A stretch of DNA of 64,000 nucleotides from Halobacteriales archaeon QS_1_68_17 (GTDB lineage: Archaea; Halobacteriota; Halobacteria; Halobacteriales; Haloarculaceae): the NCBI GenBank assembly GCA_003021105.1, contig PXRG01000015.1, positions 62,001-126,000 on the forward strand, given 5' to 3'. The notes below the pieces were generated by a model. That model was not told the DNA's origin. It searched no databases and saw only the letters and a list, made by a program, of their open reading frames with translations. Made by a program: the position numbers and the translations under genes. Positions within the stretch are counted from its first letter, which is position 1. Each line of letters starts with the position of its first letter. Positions 16,671-23,950 of the stretch are shown here, in pieces.

Positions 16671-17911
16671 AGTGTCTGATCGACGATGTCGGAGACGATG
16701 CGGTCCCTGTCGAGGTGGGACGAGACGATGCGTTCGGCGTCCTCGTCGGCGACGCCGCCGTACCAGACGCCGTCGGGGTAGACGGCGACGATCGGCCCTT
16801 CGCCACAGCGCCCGAGACACGACGAGCGGGTGATCCGGGCGTCGCAGGCCTCGGAATCCCGGGCTTCCTGGCGGAGGCGTTCGAGCACGGCCGGCGCGCC
16901 GTCGGCCGCGCAGGTCTGGTTCGTGCAGACGGCGACGTGCTTCTCGGGGGCATCGTGGACGTGCGGGTCGTCGTCGACATCCTCGCGGTCCTCGTGGGCC
17001 TCCTGGTGGGTCAGCGCCCGGAGCATGGCGCGCGCGCCGCCGACGTCCTCCTCGTAGCCGTCGAGTTCCACCTTGTACTTGCAGGTGTCACAGGACATCT
17101 CGACGCTGCCGGTCCGGGCTTCCTGCCAGCGGTCGGCCAGCACGTCCAGAAGCCGGGAGTCGGTCCCCAGCGGGTCGCCCGCCGCGGCCGCGACGTAGGG
17201 GTACTCCGCGTCGAACTCGGCCGCGCCGTCGCGGATGCGCCCGGTGAGCACGCCGTCCCCGAGCATGTACGGGACGACGACGACGGCGTCGGGGCGGGTC
17301 TTGGCGACGTCGTGGAGCGCCCCGTCGAGCAGCGGTTCCGTCACGCCGACGAACGCCGCCTCGACGCGGGCGAACTCGCGTCCCTCGTAGAGGAGCCGCG
17401 CGAGCTTGTGGATGTCGGCGTTGGCGTCCGGGTCGCTCGATCCCCGGGCACAGAGGACGACCGCCACCTCGTCGTCGGCGCGGTCGACGCCCATCTCGGC
17501 CTCGACGGCGGCGGCGCGGTCGTCCAGCAGGTCGACGATGGCCGGGTGGATGCCCAGATGCGAGCCGTTGTTCAGCGCCAGCCCCTCGTGGGTCGCCCGC
17601 GCCCGCTGGACCGCCAGCGGGACGTCGGTTTTGACGTGGCTGGCGGCGAACAGCGACAGCTGGACGACCGTCAGCTCCGAGACGGTCCCTGCCAGCCCGG
17701 CGATGGCGTCGGGGATCGACGGCTCCGCGAGTTCGAGGAAGCCGGCGTCGACGGGGATACCGAGCCGCGACTCCAGGGCGGCCGCCAGCTCCCGGACCTG
17801 GTCGTTGGACTTCTCCCTGCGGGAGCCGTGCCCGACGAGCACCACGGCCTCGTCGTCGAGCCCCGCGGTCGGGGTGCCGGCCGCCTCGTCGCCGTCGGTG
17901 CTCTGGCTCAC
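16667..17911 (-). CDS. cbiX: Sirohydrochlorin cobaltochelatase CbiX with C-terminal 2Fe-2S ferredoxin domain
   Basis: Inserts Co2+ into sirohydrochlorin at the start of the early-insertion (anaerobic) route. The 414-aa chain has two CbiX halves: residues ~20-145 with VLVGHGSRREK (His28) and AASHVKTD (His92), and ~148-265 with LCARGSSDPDAN. An extra CDTC (274-277) follows. Residues ~325-410 form a thioredoxin-like 2Fe-2S domain with Cys329, Cys334, Cys365 and Cys369. Bacterial CbiX lacks this whole last domain. GTG start at 17911 overlaps the stop of the preceding gene. Confidence 0.93.
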   Translation of the reverse strand: MSQSTDGDEAAGTPTAGLDDEAVVLVGHGSRREKSNDQVRELAAALESRLGIPVDAGFLELAEPSIPDAIAGLAGTVSELTVVQLSLFAASHVKTDVPLAVQRARATHEGLALNNGSHLGIHPAIVDLLDDRAAAVEAEMGVDRADDEVAVVLCARGSSDPDANADIHKLARLLYEGREFARVEAAFVGVTEPLLDGALHDVAKTRPDAVVVVPYMLGDGVLTGRIRDGAAEFDAEYPYVAAAAGDPLGTDSRLLDVLADRWQEARTGSVEMSCDTCKYKVELDGYEEDVGGARAMLRALTHQEAHEDREDVDDDPHVHDAPEKHVAVCTNQTCAADGAPAVLERLRQEARDSEACDARITRSSCLGRCGEGPIVAVYPDGVWYGGVADEDAERIVSSHLDRDRIVSDIVDQTL

Positions 17912-18573
17912 GTGTCTGCCCTGTCGAGACTCTTCTCTAGTTTGCGTTTCCGCGCGGGGGCGAACAGGCCGGTCGACTCGCACCCCTCGTAGAGCCACGG
18001 CCCCACGTCGGGGACGGCGTCGTCGGCGATCCCGAACCAGTAGCCGCCCGAGGAGGTCTCGGCCACCTCGCCGGTCGGGGTCTCGACCGGGAGGTCGCCG
18101 AGCAGTCCCTCGATTGCCTCCAGCACCGCACGGTCGTCGTGGACGAACGAGATGCCGACGGTCCCCGAGGAACTCTTGAAACAGACCGTGCCACAGCCCT
18201 CCAGCAGGCCCCGCAGCAACTGCCGGTCGTGGTCCGCGAGGGCGTCCAGCCGGTACCCGCCAGCCTGCCCGTCGATGGGGAGGCCGAGCGCCGCGGCCGC
18301 CCGGTCGGCCAGGCCGCCGAACACCTGGACGGTGTACTCGTCTTCCGTCCGGGTGATCGACGTGTCGTGAGCGTAGTCGCGCTCGATGATCCGGTGGTCG
18401 ACCTGTTCGGCCCCGGCGATGGCCGCCAGCCGCCGGGCCGCCGTCTCGTCGGCCGCCCGGACGGTCACACACTCCGCCGAGAGGTCGCCGTCGCCGACGA
18501 CCCGGCCCCAGAAGTATGCCGTCTCGGGGTGGCTCGCCAGCATGTCGCCGGGAGTGCCGATCTCGATGCTCAT
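17908..18573 (-). CDS. Uncharacterised protein of the haloarchaeal B12 operon
   Basis: A 221-aa protein I cannot assign with certainty. It has two similar halves: residues ~20-100 (FWGRVVGDGDLS ... DEYTVQVFGGL) and ~115-210 (LLRGLLEGCGTVCFK ... GISFVHDDRAVLEA), each with the alternating pattern of LAGLIDADG-like/WhiA-type domains, but no nuclease Asp pair is obvious. It lies between the 3-Cys ferredoxin and CbiX in the cbiT operon, overlapping both by 4 nt. Since no CbiJ (precorrin-6A reductase) or CbiD is visible in the cluster, it is a candidate for a missing step; this is inference from position only. Confidence 0.7.
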   Translation of the reverse strand: MSIEIGTPGDMLASHPETAYFWGRVVGDGDLSAECVTVRAADETAARRLAAIAGAEQVDHRIIERDYAHDTSITRTEDEYTVQVFGGLADRAAAALGLPIDGQAGGYRLDALADHDRQLLRGLLEGCGTVCFKSSSGTVGISFVHDDRAVLEAIEGLLGDLPVETPTGEVAETSSGGYWFGIADDAVPDVGPWLYEGCESTGLFAPARKRKLEKSLDRADT

Positions 18574-18806
18574 AGTTCCTCCACGCTGATCGCGCCCGGC
18601 GGGCAGGCCGCGGCGGCCTGGCGGGCCCGGTCGATCCGGGCGTCGTCGAACTCCGCGACGACGCGTCCGTCCTCCCGCCGGACCGATCCCTCGTCGGCGT
18701 CGACCGTCGCCAGGCCGTCCCCGTCCTCGACGAACCGCGGGTCCCGGGTCAGGCAGGCGAAGATCCCCTCGCAGGCGTCCGTATCCACGGTGACTCTGTA
18801 GGCCAT
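18570..18806 (-). CDS. Small [3Fe-4S]-type ferredoxin
   Basis: A 78-aa ferredoxin with Cys12-x5-Cys18 (ACEGIFAC) and a distal Cys68-Pro (AACPPGAISVEEL). The second Cys of a 4Fe-4S motif is absent, leaving three ligands as in 3Fe-4S ferredoxins. Strands VTVDTDA and GAISVEE frame the cluster as in the family. It is embedded in the cbiT operon directly after cbiH2 and may deliver electrons to a ring-reduction step or to the 2Fe-2S domain of CbiX. Confidence 0.88.
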   Translation of the reverse strand: MAYRVTVDTDACEGIFACLTRDPRFVEDGDGLATVDADEGSVRREDGRVVAEFDDARIDRARQAAAACPPGAISVEEL

Positions 18807-18807
18807 G

Positions 18808-19800
18808 TCAGTAGTCGTACTTGCTCTCGTACCCGCGCGGGGTGACCATCCGGTCGTCCCACACGTAGGTGTCCTCGTTGCCCACGAGGAGCGTGGTCGT
18901 CATGTCCACGAGGTCGGTCTCGCCCAGTTCCTCCAGGTTCTGGAGTTCGACGATCTCGACTGTTTCGTCGTCGCGGCCGGCCCCGTGGACGATTCCGACC
19001 GGCGTCTCGGGGTCACGGTGCTCCATGAGGATCTCGCAGGCCTTCTCGTAGTTGTCGCGGCGCTTCCGGCTCCAGGGGTTGTAGATGGCGATCGTGAACC
19101 CCTCCTTGGCGGCGGCGTGGAGCCGCGACTCGATGGTCGGCATGTCCGTCAGGTGGTCCGACAGCGAGATCGAGACCGTGTCGTTGACCAGCGGCGCGCC
19201 GACCCGCGCGGCACACGACTGGGCCGCCGGCACGCCGGGGACGACCTCGAAGTCGACCATCGAGGCCGTCGCGTCCTTCGATTCGAGGATCTCCAGCGCG
19301 AGGCCGGCCAGCGCGTAGACGTTCGGATCGCCCGAGCCGATGATCGCCACGTCGTTGCCCGCCAGCGCGCGGTCGACCGACTCCTCGGTCCGCGAGACCT
19401 CGCCGCACATCGGCGTGTCGTAGATGTCCTCGGCCGCCCCGGTGACCTCGTCGGGCAGCAACTCCACGTAGGTCGTGTAGCCGACGATGTGGTCGGCCTC
19501 CAGGAGTGCTGACCGCGCCCGCGCGGTCATGCCCTCCGGCTGGCCCGGCCCCAGGCCGACCGCGATCAACTGGCCCGGGTCGGCGTCGAAGTCCTCGACC
19601 GTCGCGCCGACATTCTCGTCGTCGCCGCTCGCGCCACACGAGGAGCTCGACTCCGAACTCGTCGCGCCGCCGCGCGAGGAACTCGATTCCGTCGTCGCGC
19701 CGCCGCACTTCGAGGCCGCGTCGGCGTCGGTGCTCGCGTCCGCTTTTGATTCGGTCGTCGATGCGCCGCAGTTCGATGTCGTGGTGTCGTCCGTGCTCAT
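18808..19800 (-). CDS. cbiH2: Cobalt-precorrin-3 C17-methyltransferase CbiH, second copy, with Cys/Ser-rich N-terminal repeats
   Basis: SAM-dependent C17 methylation and ring contraction. The catalytic domain begins at ~residue 78 (LIAVGLGPGQPEGMTARA), with IIGSGDPNVYALAG, VVPGVPAAQSCAARVGAP, IAIYNPWSRKR and the C-terminal VTPRGYESKYDY. The preceding ~65 residues are unusual: short repeats of CGASTTES, CGGATTES, RGGATSSES and CGASG type, with Cys11, Cys32 and Cys55. The gene's ATG overlaps the cbiH1 stop (TGATG). The two adjacent CbiH paralogues are normal for haloarchaea; how they divide the work is not known from sequence. Confidence 0.92.
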   Translation of the reverse strand: MSTDDTTTSNCGASTTESKADASTDADAASKCGGATTESSSSRGGATSSESSSSCGASGDDENVGATVEDFDADPGQLIAVGLGPGQPEGMTARARSALLEADHIVGYTTYVELLPDEVTGAAEDIYDTPMCGEVSRTEESVDRALAGNDVAIIGSGDPNVYALAGLALEILESKDATASMVDFEVVPGVPAAQSCAARVGAPLVNDTVSISLSDHLTDMPTIESRLHAAAKEGFTIAIYNPWSRKRRDNYEKACEILMEHRDPETPVGIVHGAGRDDETVEIVELQNLEELGETDLVDMTTTLLVGNEDTYVWDDRMVTPRGYESKYDY

Positions 19801-20705
19801 CAGAAATCCTCCACGTCACGCCCGCCGCGCGGGGTGACGAGAAACTCGCGGTAGTCGTTCGCCCAGATCTCGGTCTCGTGGTTGCCCACGATGATCGAGG
19901 TGCCCATGCCGCCGACTTCCTCGTCGTGGTCGGTCGCCTCGTCCAGCCGGCAGATGGTGTGCGTCTCGTCCTCCAGGTTCCGGCCGGCCTCGCCGCGGCC
20001 GGCGTCGTTGAAGATGGCGACGGGCACGTCGTCGGCCCGCTCCTCGCGGATCACCTCGATGGCCCGCTCGTAGTCCCGCCAGCAGTTGTACAGGACGATC
20101 ACGAACCCGGAGATAGCGGCCGCCCGTAGCTTCTCGGCGATCTCGTCCCAGCCGCGCCACTTGTCCGACAGCGACACGGTACAGAAGTCGTTCGACAGCG
20201 GCGCGCCGACGTTGGCCGCCCCGCCCAGCGCCGCCGTGACGCCGGGGACGATCTCGATCGGCACGTCCGTCGCCGTCTCCTCTTTCGCCATCACGAACAG
20301 CAGGTCGGACTTCCCGTAGACGTTCGGGTCGCCCCCGGAGACGTGGGCGACGTCCTCGCCGTCCCGGACCCGCTCGAAGGCCTCGCGGGCCAGTTCGACC
20401 TGCCGGCCCATCGACGACCGGACGATCTCCTGGCGGGTGCCGTCCGGCCGGGCCGCGACACCGCCGTCGGTCACCGCCTCCTCGGGCGGGAGCGTGCCGT
20501 CCCGCCGGAGGAACTCCTGGTAGAGGTTCGAGGCGATCACGCAGTCGGCGGTCCGGATTACGTCTTTCGCCCGCTGGGTCATCCCGCCCGGCAGGCCCGG
20601 TCCGATCCCGACGACGTACAGCGTCCCCAGGTCGTCCCCGTGAGCGTCGCCGGCTACCGCGGTCTCGGACCCGCCGGCGTCGGCCCCGGTCGATCCGTCG
20701 CTCAT
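19800..20705 (-). CDS. cbiH1: Cobalt-precorrin-3 C17-methyltransferase CbiH, first copy
   Basis: A 301-aa tetrapyrrole methylase of the CbiH/CobJ branch: LYVVGIGPGLPGGMTQRA at ~residue 29, HVSGGDPNVYGKSDL, IVPGVTAALGGAANVGAP and FVIVLYNCWRDYE, ending REFLVTPRGGRD. The SAM-binding glycine loops are intact. A ~26-residue Gly/Asp/Ser N-terminal tail precedes the domain. ATG at 20705 overlaps the cbiG stop by 4 nt and its own stop shares a base with the cbiH2 ATG. It likely arose with cbiH2 by duplication, but the two are now clearly diverged. Confidence 0.92.
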   Translation of the reverse strand: MSDGSTGADAGGSETAVAGDAHGDDLGTLYVVGIGPGLPGGMTQRAKDVIRTADCVIASNLYQEFLRRDGTLPPEEAVTDGGVAARPDGTRQEIVRSSMGRQVELAREAFERVRDGEDVAHVSGGDPNVYGKSDLLFVMAKEETATDVPIEIVPGVTAALGGAANVGAPLSNDFCTVSLSDKWRGWDEIAEKLRAAAISGFVIVLYNCWRDYERAIEVIREERADDVPVAIFNDAGRGEAGRNLEDETHTICRLDEATDHDEEVGGMGTSIIVGNHETEIWANDYREFLVTPRGGRDVEDF

Positions 20706-21676
20706 CGGCCGACCGCCACCGTCACCGCGTCGTCGTGGCTCGTCTTCTCGACTATCAGTTCGTTCTCGCGGCCGCCCGCGATGGCCGACGCCTCGGAGAT
20801 GCCGGGCCAGCCGATCAGTTCCTTCGACCGCGAGGGGGTCGGCCCCTCGTGGGCCTCGAGGGTCTCCTTCTCGAAGGCCACGACGCCCAGGCCGAGCTCC
20901 TCGGCGGCCGCCAGCAGTCCCGCCTCGTCCTCCTTGCGGGTGCCGGTGGCGACGAACTCCACGTCCTCGATTCCGTAGTCGGTCCGGTCCAGGGCCGCCC
21001 GCCAGGCCGCCAGGAACTGCTCCTCTTTCGCGCCGGCGACGCTGCCGGTCCCGAGGACGACGCCGTCGTCTTTGTTCCGCTTGAGGACGGTCACGTCGTC
21101 GCCGACGAGGACCGCCCGCGGGCCGTCCAGGCGGGCGATGGGCCCGAGTTCGTCGTCCAGCACCGCGAGGTTGGTCGCCACCGTCGAGTCGCCGTTGACG
21201 ACGTGTGCGTCCAGTGCCTTCGCCTGCTTCTCGACGCCCTGCTTGTCCGCCGCCTCGGAGGCCGTCGTCATCGCCGGGACCGCGCCCATCGTCGCCAGGT
21301 CCTCCGCGACCTGGTTCGCGCCGTGGTGGCCGCCCGTGATCGGGATCGCCCACGTCAGTTCCTCGTCGACGACGCAGATCGCGGGGTCGTCCCACTTGTC
21401 GTCTAACAGGCCCGCGGTCTTCCGCATCGCGATGCCCGAGGCCATCAGCCCGACGAAACAGTCGTACTCGCCCCAGTGGTCCGCGAAGACCTCGCCGTAG
21501 TACTCGATCAGGTCGATCCGGTCGTAGCGGTCGCCCAGTTCCGCGGCGATTTCCTCCGCTGTGTCCCACTTTCGCTCGAAGGAAACAATTGCGATCTCCT
21601 CCGCGACCTCGCCGTCGCTGTCGGGTGCTTTGCAACTGCCGCTCTCGCCGTCCGCGTCGTTCGTGTCTGTGCTCAT
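20702..21676 (-). CDS. cbiG: Cobalt-precorrin-5A hydrolase CbiG
   Basis: Opens the delta-lactone of cobalt-precorrin-5A with release of acetaldehyde. The 324-aa product shows the family core: YDCFVGLMASGIAMRKTAG (~residue 70-88), AICVVDEELTWAIPITGGHHGAN, and a C-terminal domain with GTGSVAGAKEEQFL and FVATGTRKEDEAGL. A short N-terminal tail has SCKAPDSDGE. Located between cbiF and cbiH1 with a 4-nt overlap to cbiH1 and one base between its ATG and the cbiF stop, so it is translated with its neighbours. Confidence 0.94.
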   Translation of the reverse strand: MSTDTNDADGESGSCKAPDSDGEVAEEIAIVSFERKWDTAEEIAAELGDRYDRIDLIEYYGEVFADHWGEYDCFVGLMASGIAMRKTAGLLDDKWDDPAICVVDEELTWAIPITGGHHGANQVAEDLATMGAVPAMTTASEAADKQGVEKQAKALDAHVVNGDSTVATNLAVLDDELGPIARLDGPRAVLVGDDVTVLKRNKDDGVVLGTGSVAGAKEEQFLAAWRAALDRTDYGIEDVEFVATGTRKEDEAGLLAAAEELGLGVVAFEKETLEAHEGPTPSRSKELIGWPGISEASAIAGGRENELIVEKTSHDDAVTVAVGR

Positions 21677-21677
21677 G

Positions 21678-22538
21678 TCAGTCGTCGGCCTCCGATTGGC
21701 CGCGGTTGGCCCAGTCGCCGTAGAGGTAGGACCGCTCGTAACCCGACCCGGTCGCGGCCTCGCCGATGATCACCATCGCGGAGGCGCGGTAGCCGGCCTC
21801 CTCGACCTGGTCGGCGATGGTCCCGATGGTCCCCTCGATGACGTCCTCGTCGGGCCAGGATGCGTGGTAGACGACCGCGACCGGCGTCTCCGGGTCGTGG
21901 CCGTCCGCCAGCAGCCGGTCCATCGTGTCCCGGACCGCGTGTGTCCCCAGGTAGATGCAGGTCGTCACGTCGCCCATCCCGACGAACTCGCCGATGTGGT
22001 CTTCCTCCGCCGTCAGTGTCTTCCCCTGCGGTCGGGTGAACGCGACGTGGTTGGCGACCTCGTTGAGCGTCAGTTGCGTCCTGAGGGTGGCGCTCGCGGC
22101 GAACGCCGAGGTGACGCCGGGCACGAAGTAGGTCGGCACGCCCTCGTGTTCGAGGGCGTCCATCTGCTCGAGCGCGGCCCCGTAGATGGCCGGGTCGCCG
22201 CTGTGGAGCCGCACGACCGTGTCGCCGGCCTCGTAGGCGTCCCGCATCAGCGGGACGAGTTCCTCTAAGTCCTTCCCGATCGAGTTGACCTGTTCGGCGT
22301 GGCTACAGAACTCGTCGAGTAGTTCGCTGTTGACCAGCGACCCCGCGTGGACCACCAGGTCGGCCGCCTCGCAGAGTCGCTTCCCGGTCACCGTCAGCAG
22401 GCCGGGGTCGCCCGGGCCGGCACCGACGAAAGGGATGCCCTCCTGTTCGTCGCCGGCGGTGTGGTCGTAGACCCGCGGGTCGCGGTCGCGGGTCCGCCCG
22501 GCCTGCTCGTCGATGGCGTCCTGTGGGTCCTCAGTCAT
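21678..22538 (-). CDS. cbiF: Cobalt-precorrin-4 (C11)-methyltransferase CbiF
   Basis: SAM-dependent methylation at C11. The 286-aa product contains PFVGAGPGDPGLLTVTGKRL at ~residue 35, VVRLHSGDPAIYGAALEQM, YFVPGVTSAFAASATL and the C-terminal GEAATGSGYERSYLYG. All are standard CbiF/CobM blocks, and the length is about 25 residues above the bacterial enzyme owing to an Asp/Arg-rich N-terminal tail. Its start overlaps the cbiL 3' end by 8 nt. Assignment is secure. Confidence 0.95.
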   Translation of the reverse strand: MTEDPQDAIDEQAGRTRDRDPRVYDHTAGDEQEGIPFVGAGPGDPGLLTVTGKRLCEAADLVVHAGSLVNSELLDEFCSHAEQVNSIGKDLEELVPLMRDAYEAGDTVVRLHSGDPAIYGAALEQMDALEHEGVPTYFVPGVTSAFAASATLRTQLTLNEVANHVAFTRPQGKTLTAEEDHIGEFVGMGDVTTCIYLGTHAVRDTMDRLLADGHDPETPVAVVYHASWPDEDVIEGTIGTIADQVEEAGYRASAMVIIGEAATGSGYERSYLYGDWANRGQSEADD

Positions 22539-23232
22539 CGGACGGCACCCCGTCGCCGTGTTCCGCGCCCCGATCCTTTTCGAGGCCGCGCTTCTCGGCG
22601 TACGCGAGCGTGTAGTAGTCCCGCTCGGCGACCTCGGTGGGGTCGTCCGTCACGAGCGTCTCGCCTTGCTCCATGTAGAGCCGCCGGCCGTAGGTCACGT
22701 CGTAGTCCGCCGCGACCAGTCCCTCGTGGGTCGCCGGCGCGTCGGTCACCTTGAACAGGATCATGCGGTCGGGACCCGTCGGGGACGCGCCGCCGGCGGC
22801 CTCGCGGAGCGCCAGGCCCGCGCCGGCGTCGACCTCGACGCCCAGCGCTGTCGTGAACGCGGTCACGGCGCTCACGCCCGGGACGATCTCGGTTTCCACG
22901 TCCGGGTGGAAGGTCTCCATCGTCCGCCGGAGGTGACCGAACGTCGAGTAGACGTTCGGGTCGCCCAGCGTCACGAAGGCGACCTCGCCCTCCCGGGCGC
23001 GCGGCGCGACCGCCGCGGCGGCCTCCTTCCAGGCCGACCGCAGTTTCTCCGGGTCGCGGGTCATCGGGAACGAGAGGTCGCCGATCCGGGACTCGGGGAC
23101 GTGTTCGGTCGCCACCGTCTTCGAGAGCCGCCCCGGCGAGTAGACCACGTCGGCCGACTCCAGGACCGCCTTCCCGCGGACGGTCACGAGGCCGGCGTCG
23201 CCGGGGCCGAGGCCCACGCCGTACAGCGTCAC
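22531..23232 (-). CDS. cbiL: Cobalt-factor II C20-methyltransferase CbiL
   Basis: Methylates C20 of cobalt-precorrin-2/factor II. The 233-aa product begins VTLYGVGLGPGDAGLVTVRG; later are FVTLGDPNVYSTFGHLRRTM, EIVPGVSAVTAFTTALG and ILFKVTDAPATHE, all characteristic of CbiL/CobI. The start is GTG (23232), which overlaps the cbiT stop by 4 nt; no in-frame ATG is closer to the domain edge. A long frame continues far upstream on this strand but enters the regulator gene in antisense and is not real. Confidence 0.93.
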   Translation of the reverse strand: MTLYGVGLGPGDAGLVTVRGKAVLESADVVYSPGRLSKTVATEHVPESRIGDLSFPMTRDPEKLRSAWKEAAAAVAPRAREGEVAFVTLGDPNVYSTFGHLRRTMETFHPDVETEIVPGVSAVTAFTTALGVEVDAGAGLALREAAGGASPTGPDRMILFKVTDAPATHEGLVAADYDVTYGRRLYMEQGETLVTDDPTEVAERDYYTLAYAEKRGLEKDRGAEHGDGVPSDD

Positions 23233-23801
23233 GGCCGGCCCCCGTCTGCCGCCGTCTCCGGCGCGCTCCCGACGAGCATGTACACCGGGTTGTCCGAGTC
23301 GAAACTCGTCGCCCCGGCGAGTTCGTAGCCGTGGCTCACCTGGAACTGGACGACGTCGTCTACCATCCCGCGTTCGCGGAACGCCGCCGCGGCCGCGCCG
23401 GCCACTTCGAGCCGCGAGACGTTCATCACCACGCGGTCGACGCCCGTCTCGCGGGCGTGGTCGAGGACGGCCTCGTAGTTGCGGCTCCCGCCCAGAAAGA
23501 GGGCGTCGGCGTCGTCGGGCAACCCATCGGGGGCCTCGGCCCGGCGGAGTTCGACGTCCGCGTCGATCCCGTCGTTCGCGTCGAGGTTCCGCCGCGTGGT
23601 TTCGAGCCTGTTCTCCTTGCGTTCGAGCGCAGTGACCCGCCCGGCCGCCCGGGCCGCCTCGACCGTGACGGCCCCGGTACAGGACCCGACCTCCGCGAAG
23701 TGGTCGGACGGCCCCAGGGCGAGTTTGCTCATCAGCACGGCCCGGACTTCCGCCTTCGTCGGGCCGGCCTTCGCGTCGTGCGGCAGCGCCACTCGCGTCA
23801 T
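23229..23801 (-). CDS. cbiT: Cobalt-precorrin-6B C15-methyltransferase (decarboxylating) CbiT
   Basis: Methylates C15 and decarboxylates the C12 acetate. A 190-aa class-I methyltransferase: GPTKAEVRAVLMSKL, then the SAM loop EVGSCTGAVTVEAAR (motif I), VTALERKENRLE (motif II) and ADALFLGGSRNYEAVL. Start ATG 23801 fits a leaderless mRNA, because TTTTATG (23825-23831, minus strand) is centred ~27 nt upstream. A longer frame from a TTG at 23834 would begin inside this TATA box and is not favoured. First gene of the eleven-gene unit E. Confidence 0.93.
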   Translation of the reverse strand: MTRVALPHDAKAGPTKAEVRAVLMSKLALGPSDHFAEVGSCTGAVTVEAARAAGRVTALERKENRLETTRRNLDANDGIDADVELRRAEAPDGLPDDADALFLGGSRNYEAVLDHARETGVDRVVMNVSRLEVAGAAAAAFRERGMVDDVVQFQVSHGYELAGATSFDSDNPVYMLVGSAPETAADGGRP

Positions 23802-23824
23802 CGACCAGTACAACGTGACTGTGG

Positions 23825-23854
23825 CATAAAACAATTGTGCTTGTATTAGTGCAA
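23825..23854 (-). promoter_or_regulatory. cbiT-operon promoter and 14-bp B12-cluster motif
   Basis: TATA-like TTTTATG (23831-23825, minus strand) is spaced correctly for the cbiT ATG. Upstream of it lies TTGCACTAATACAA (minus strand), equal to TTGTATTAGTGCAA on plus (23841-23854). This is the best TTG-N8-CAA palindrome of the set. Here the motif is upstream of the TATA box rather than downstream, so its effect on cbiT could be activation; for the divergent regulator it lies ~100 nt upstream. Confidence 0.6.
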
Positions 23855-23911
23855 CTCGGGTTGGTTCGAATCGGGGATCGCCGGCGTGGAGCGCAATTCC
23901 GTCGGGACAAG

Positions 23912-23927
23912 TGCAAAGATACTTGCA
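23912..23927. promoter_or_regulatory. TGCAA-N6-TTGCA inverted repeat before the regulator gene
   Basis: TGCAAAGATACTTGCA with 5-bp perfect arms ends 24 nt before the regulator ATG at 23951, overlapping its core promoter. The flank AAGTGCAA repeats the AGTGCAA half-site of the B12-cluster motif. Suggests autoregulation; not proven. Confidence 0.5.
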
Positions 23928-23950
23928 TTCGCGGTCCGAAGCCGGGGTCG

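Noticed and set aside
23798-23827. Nine-codon frame whose stop overlaps the cbiT ATG, like the cobT leader frame
   Set aside because: Its ATG is part of the TTTTATG TATA box of cbiT, so it would not be transcribed.
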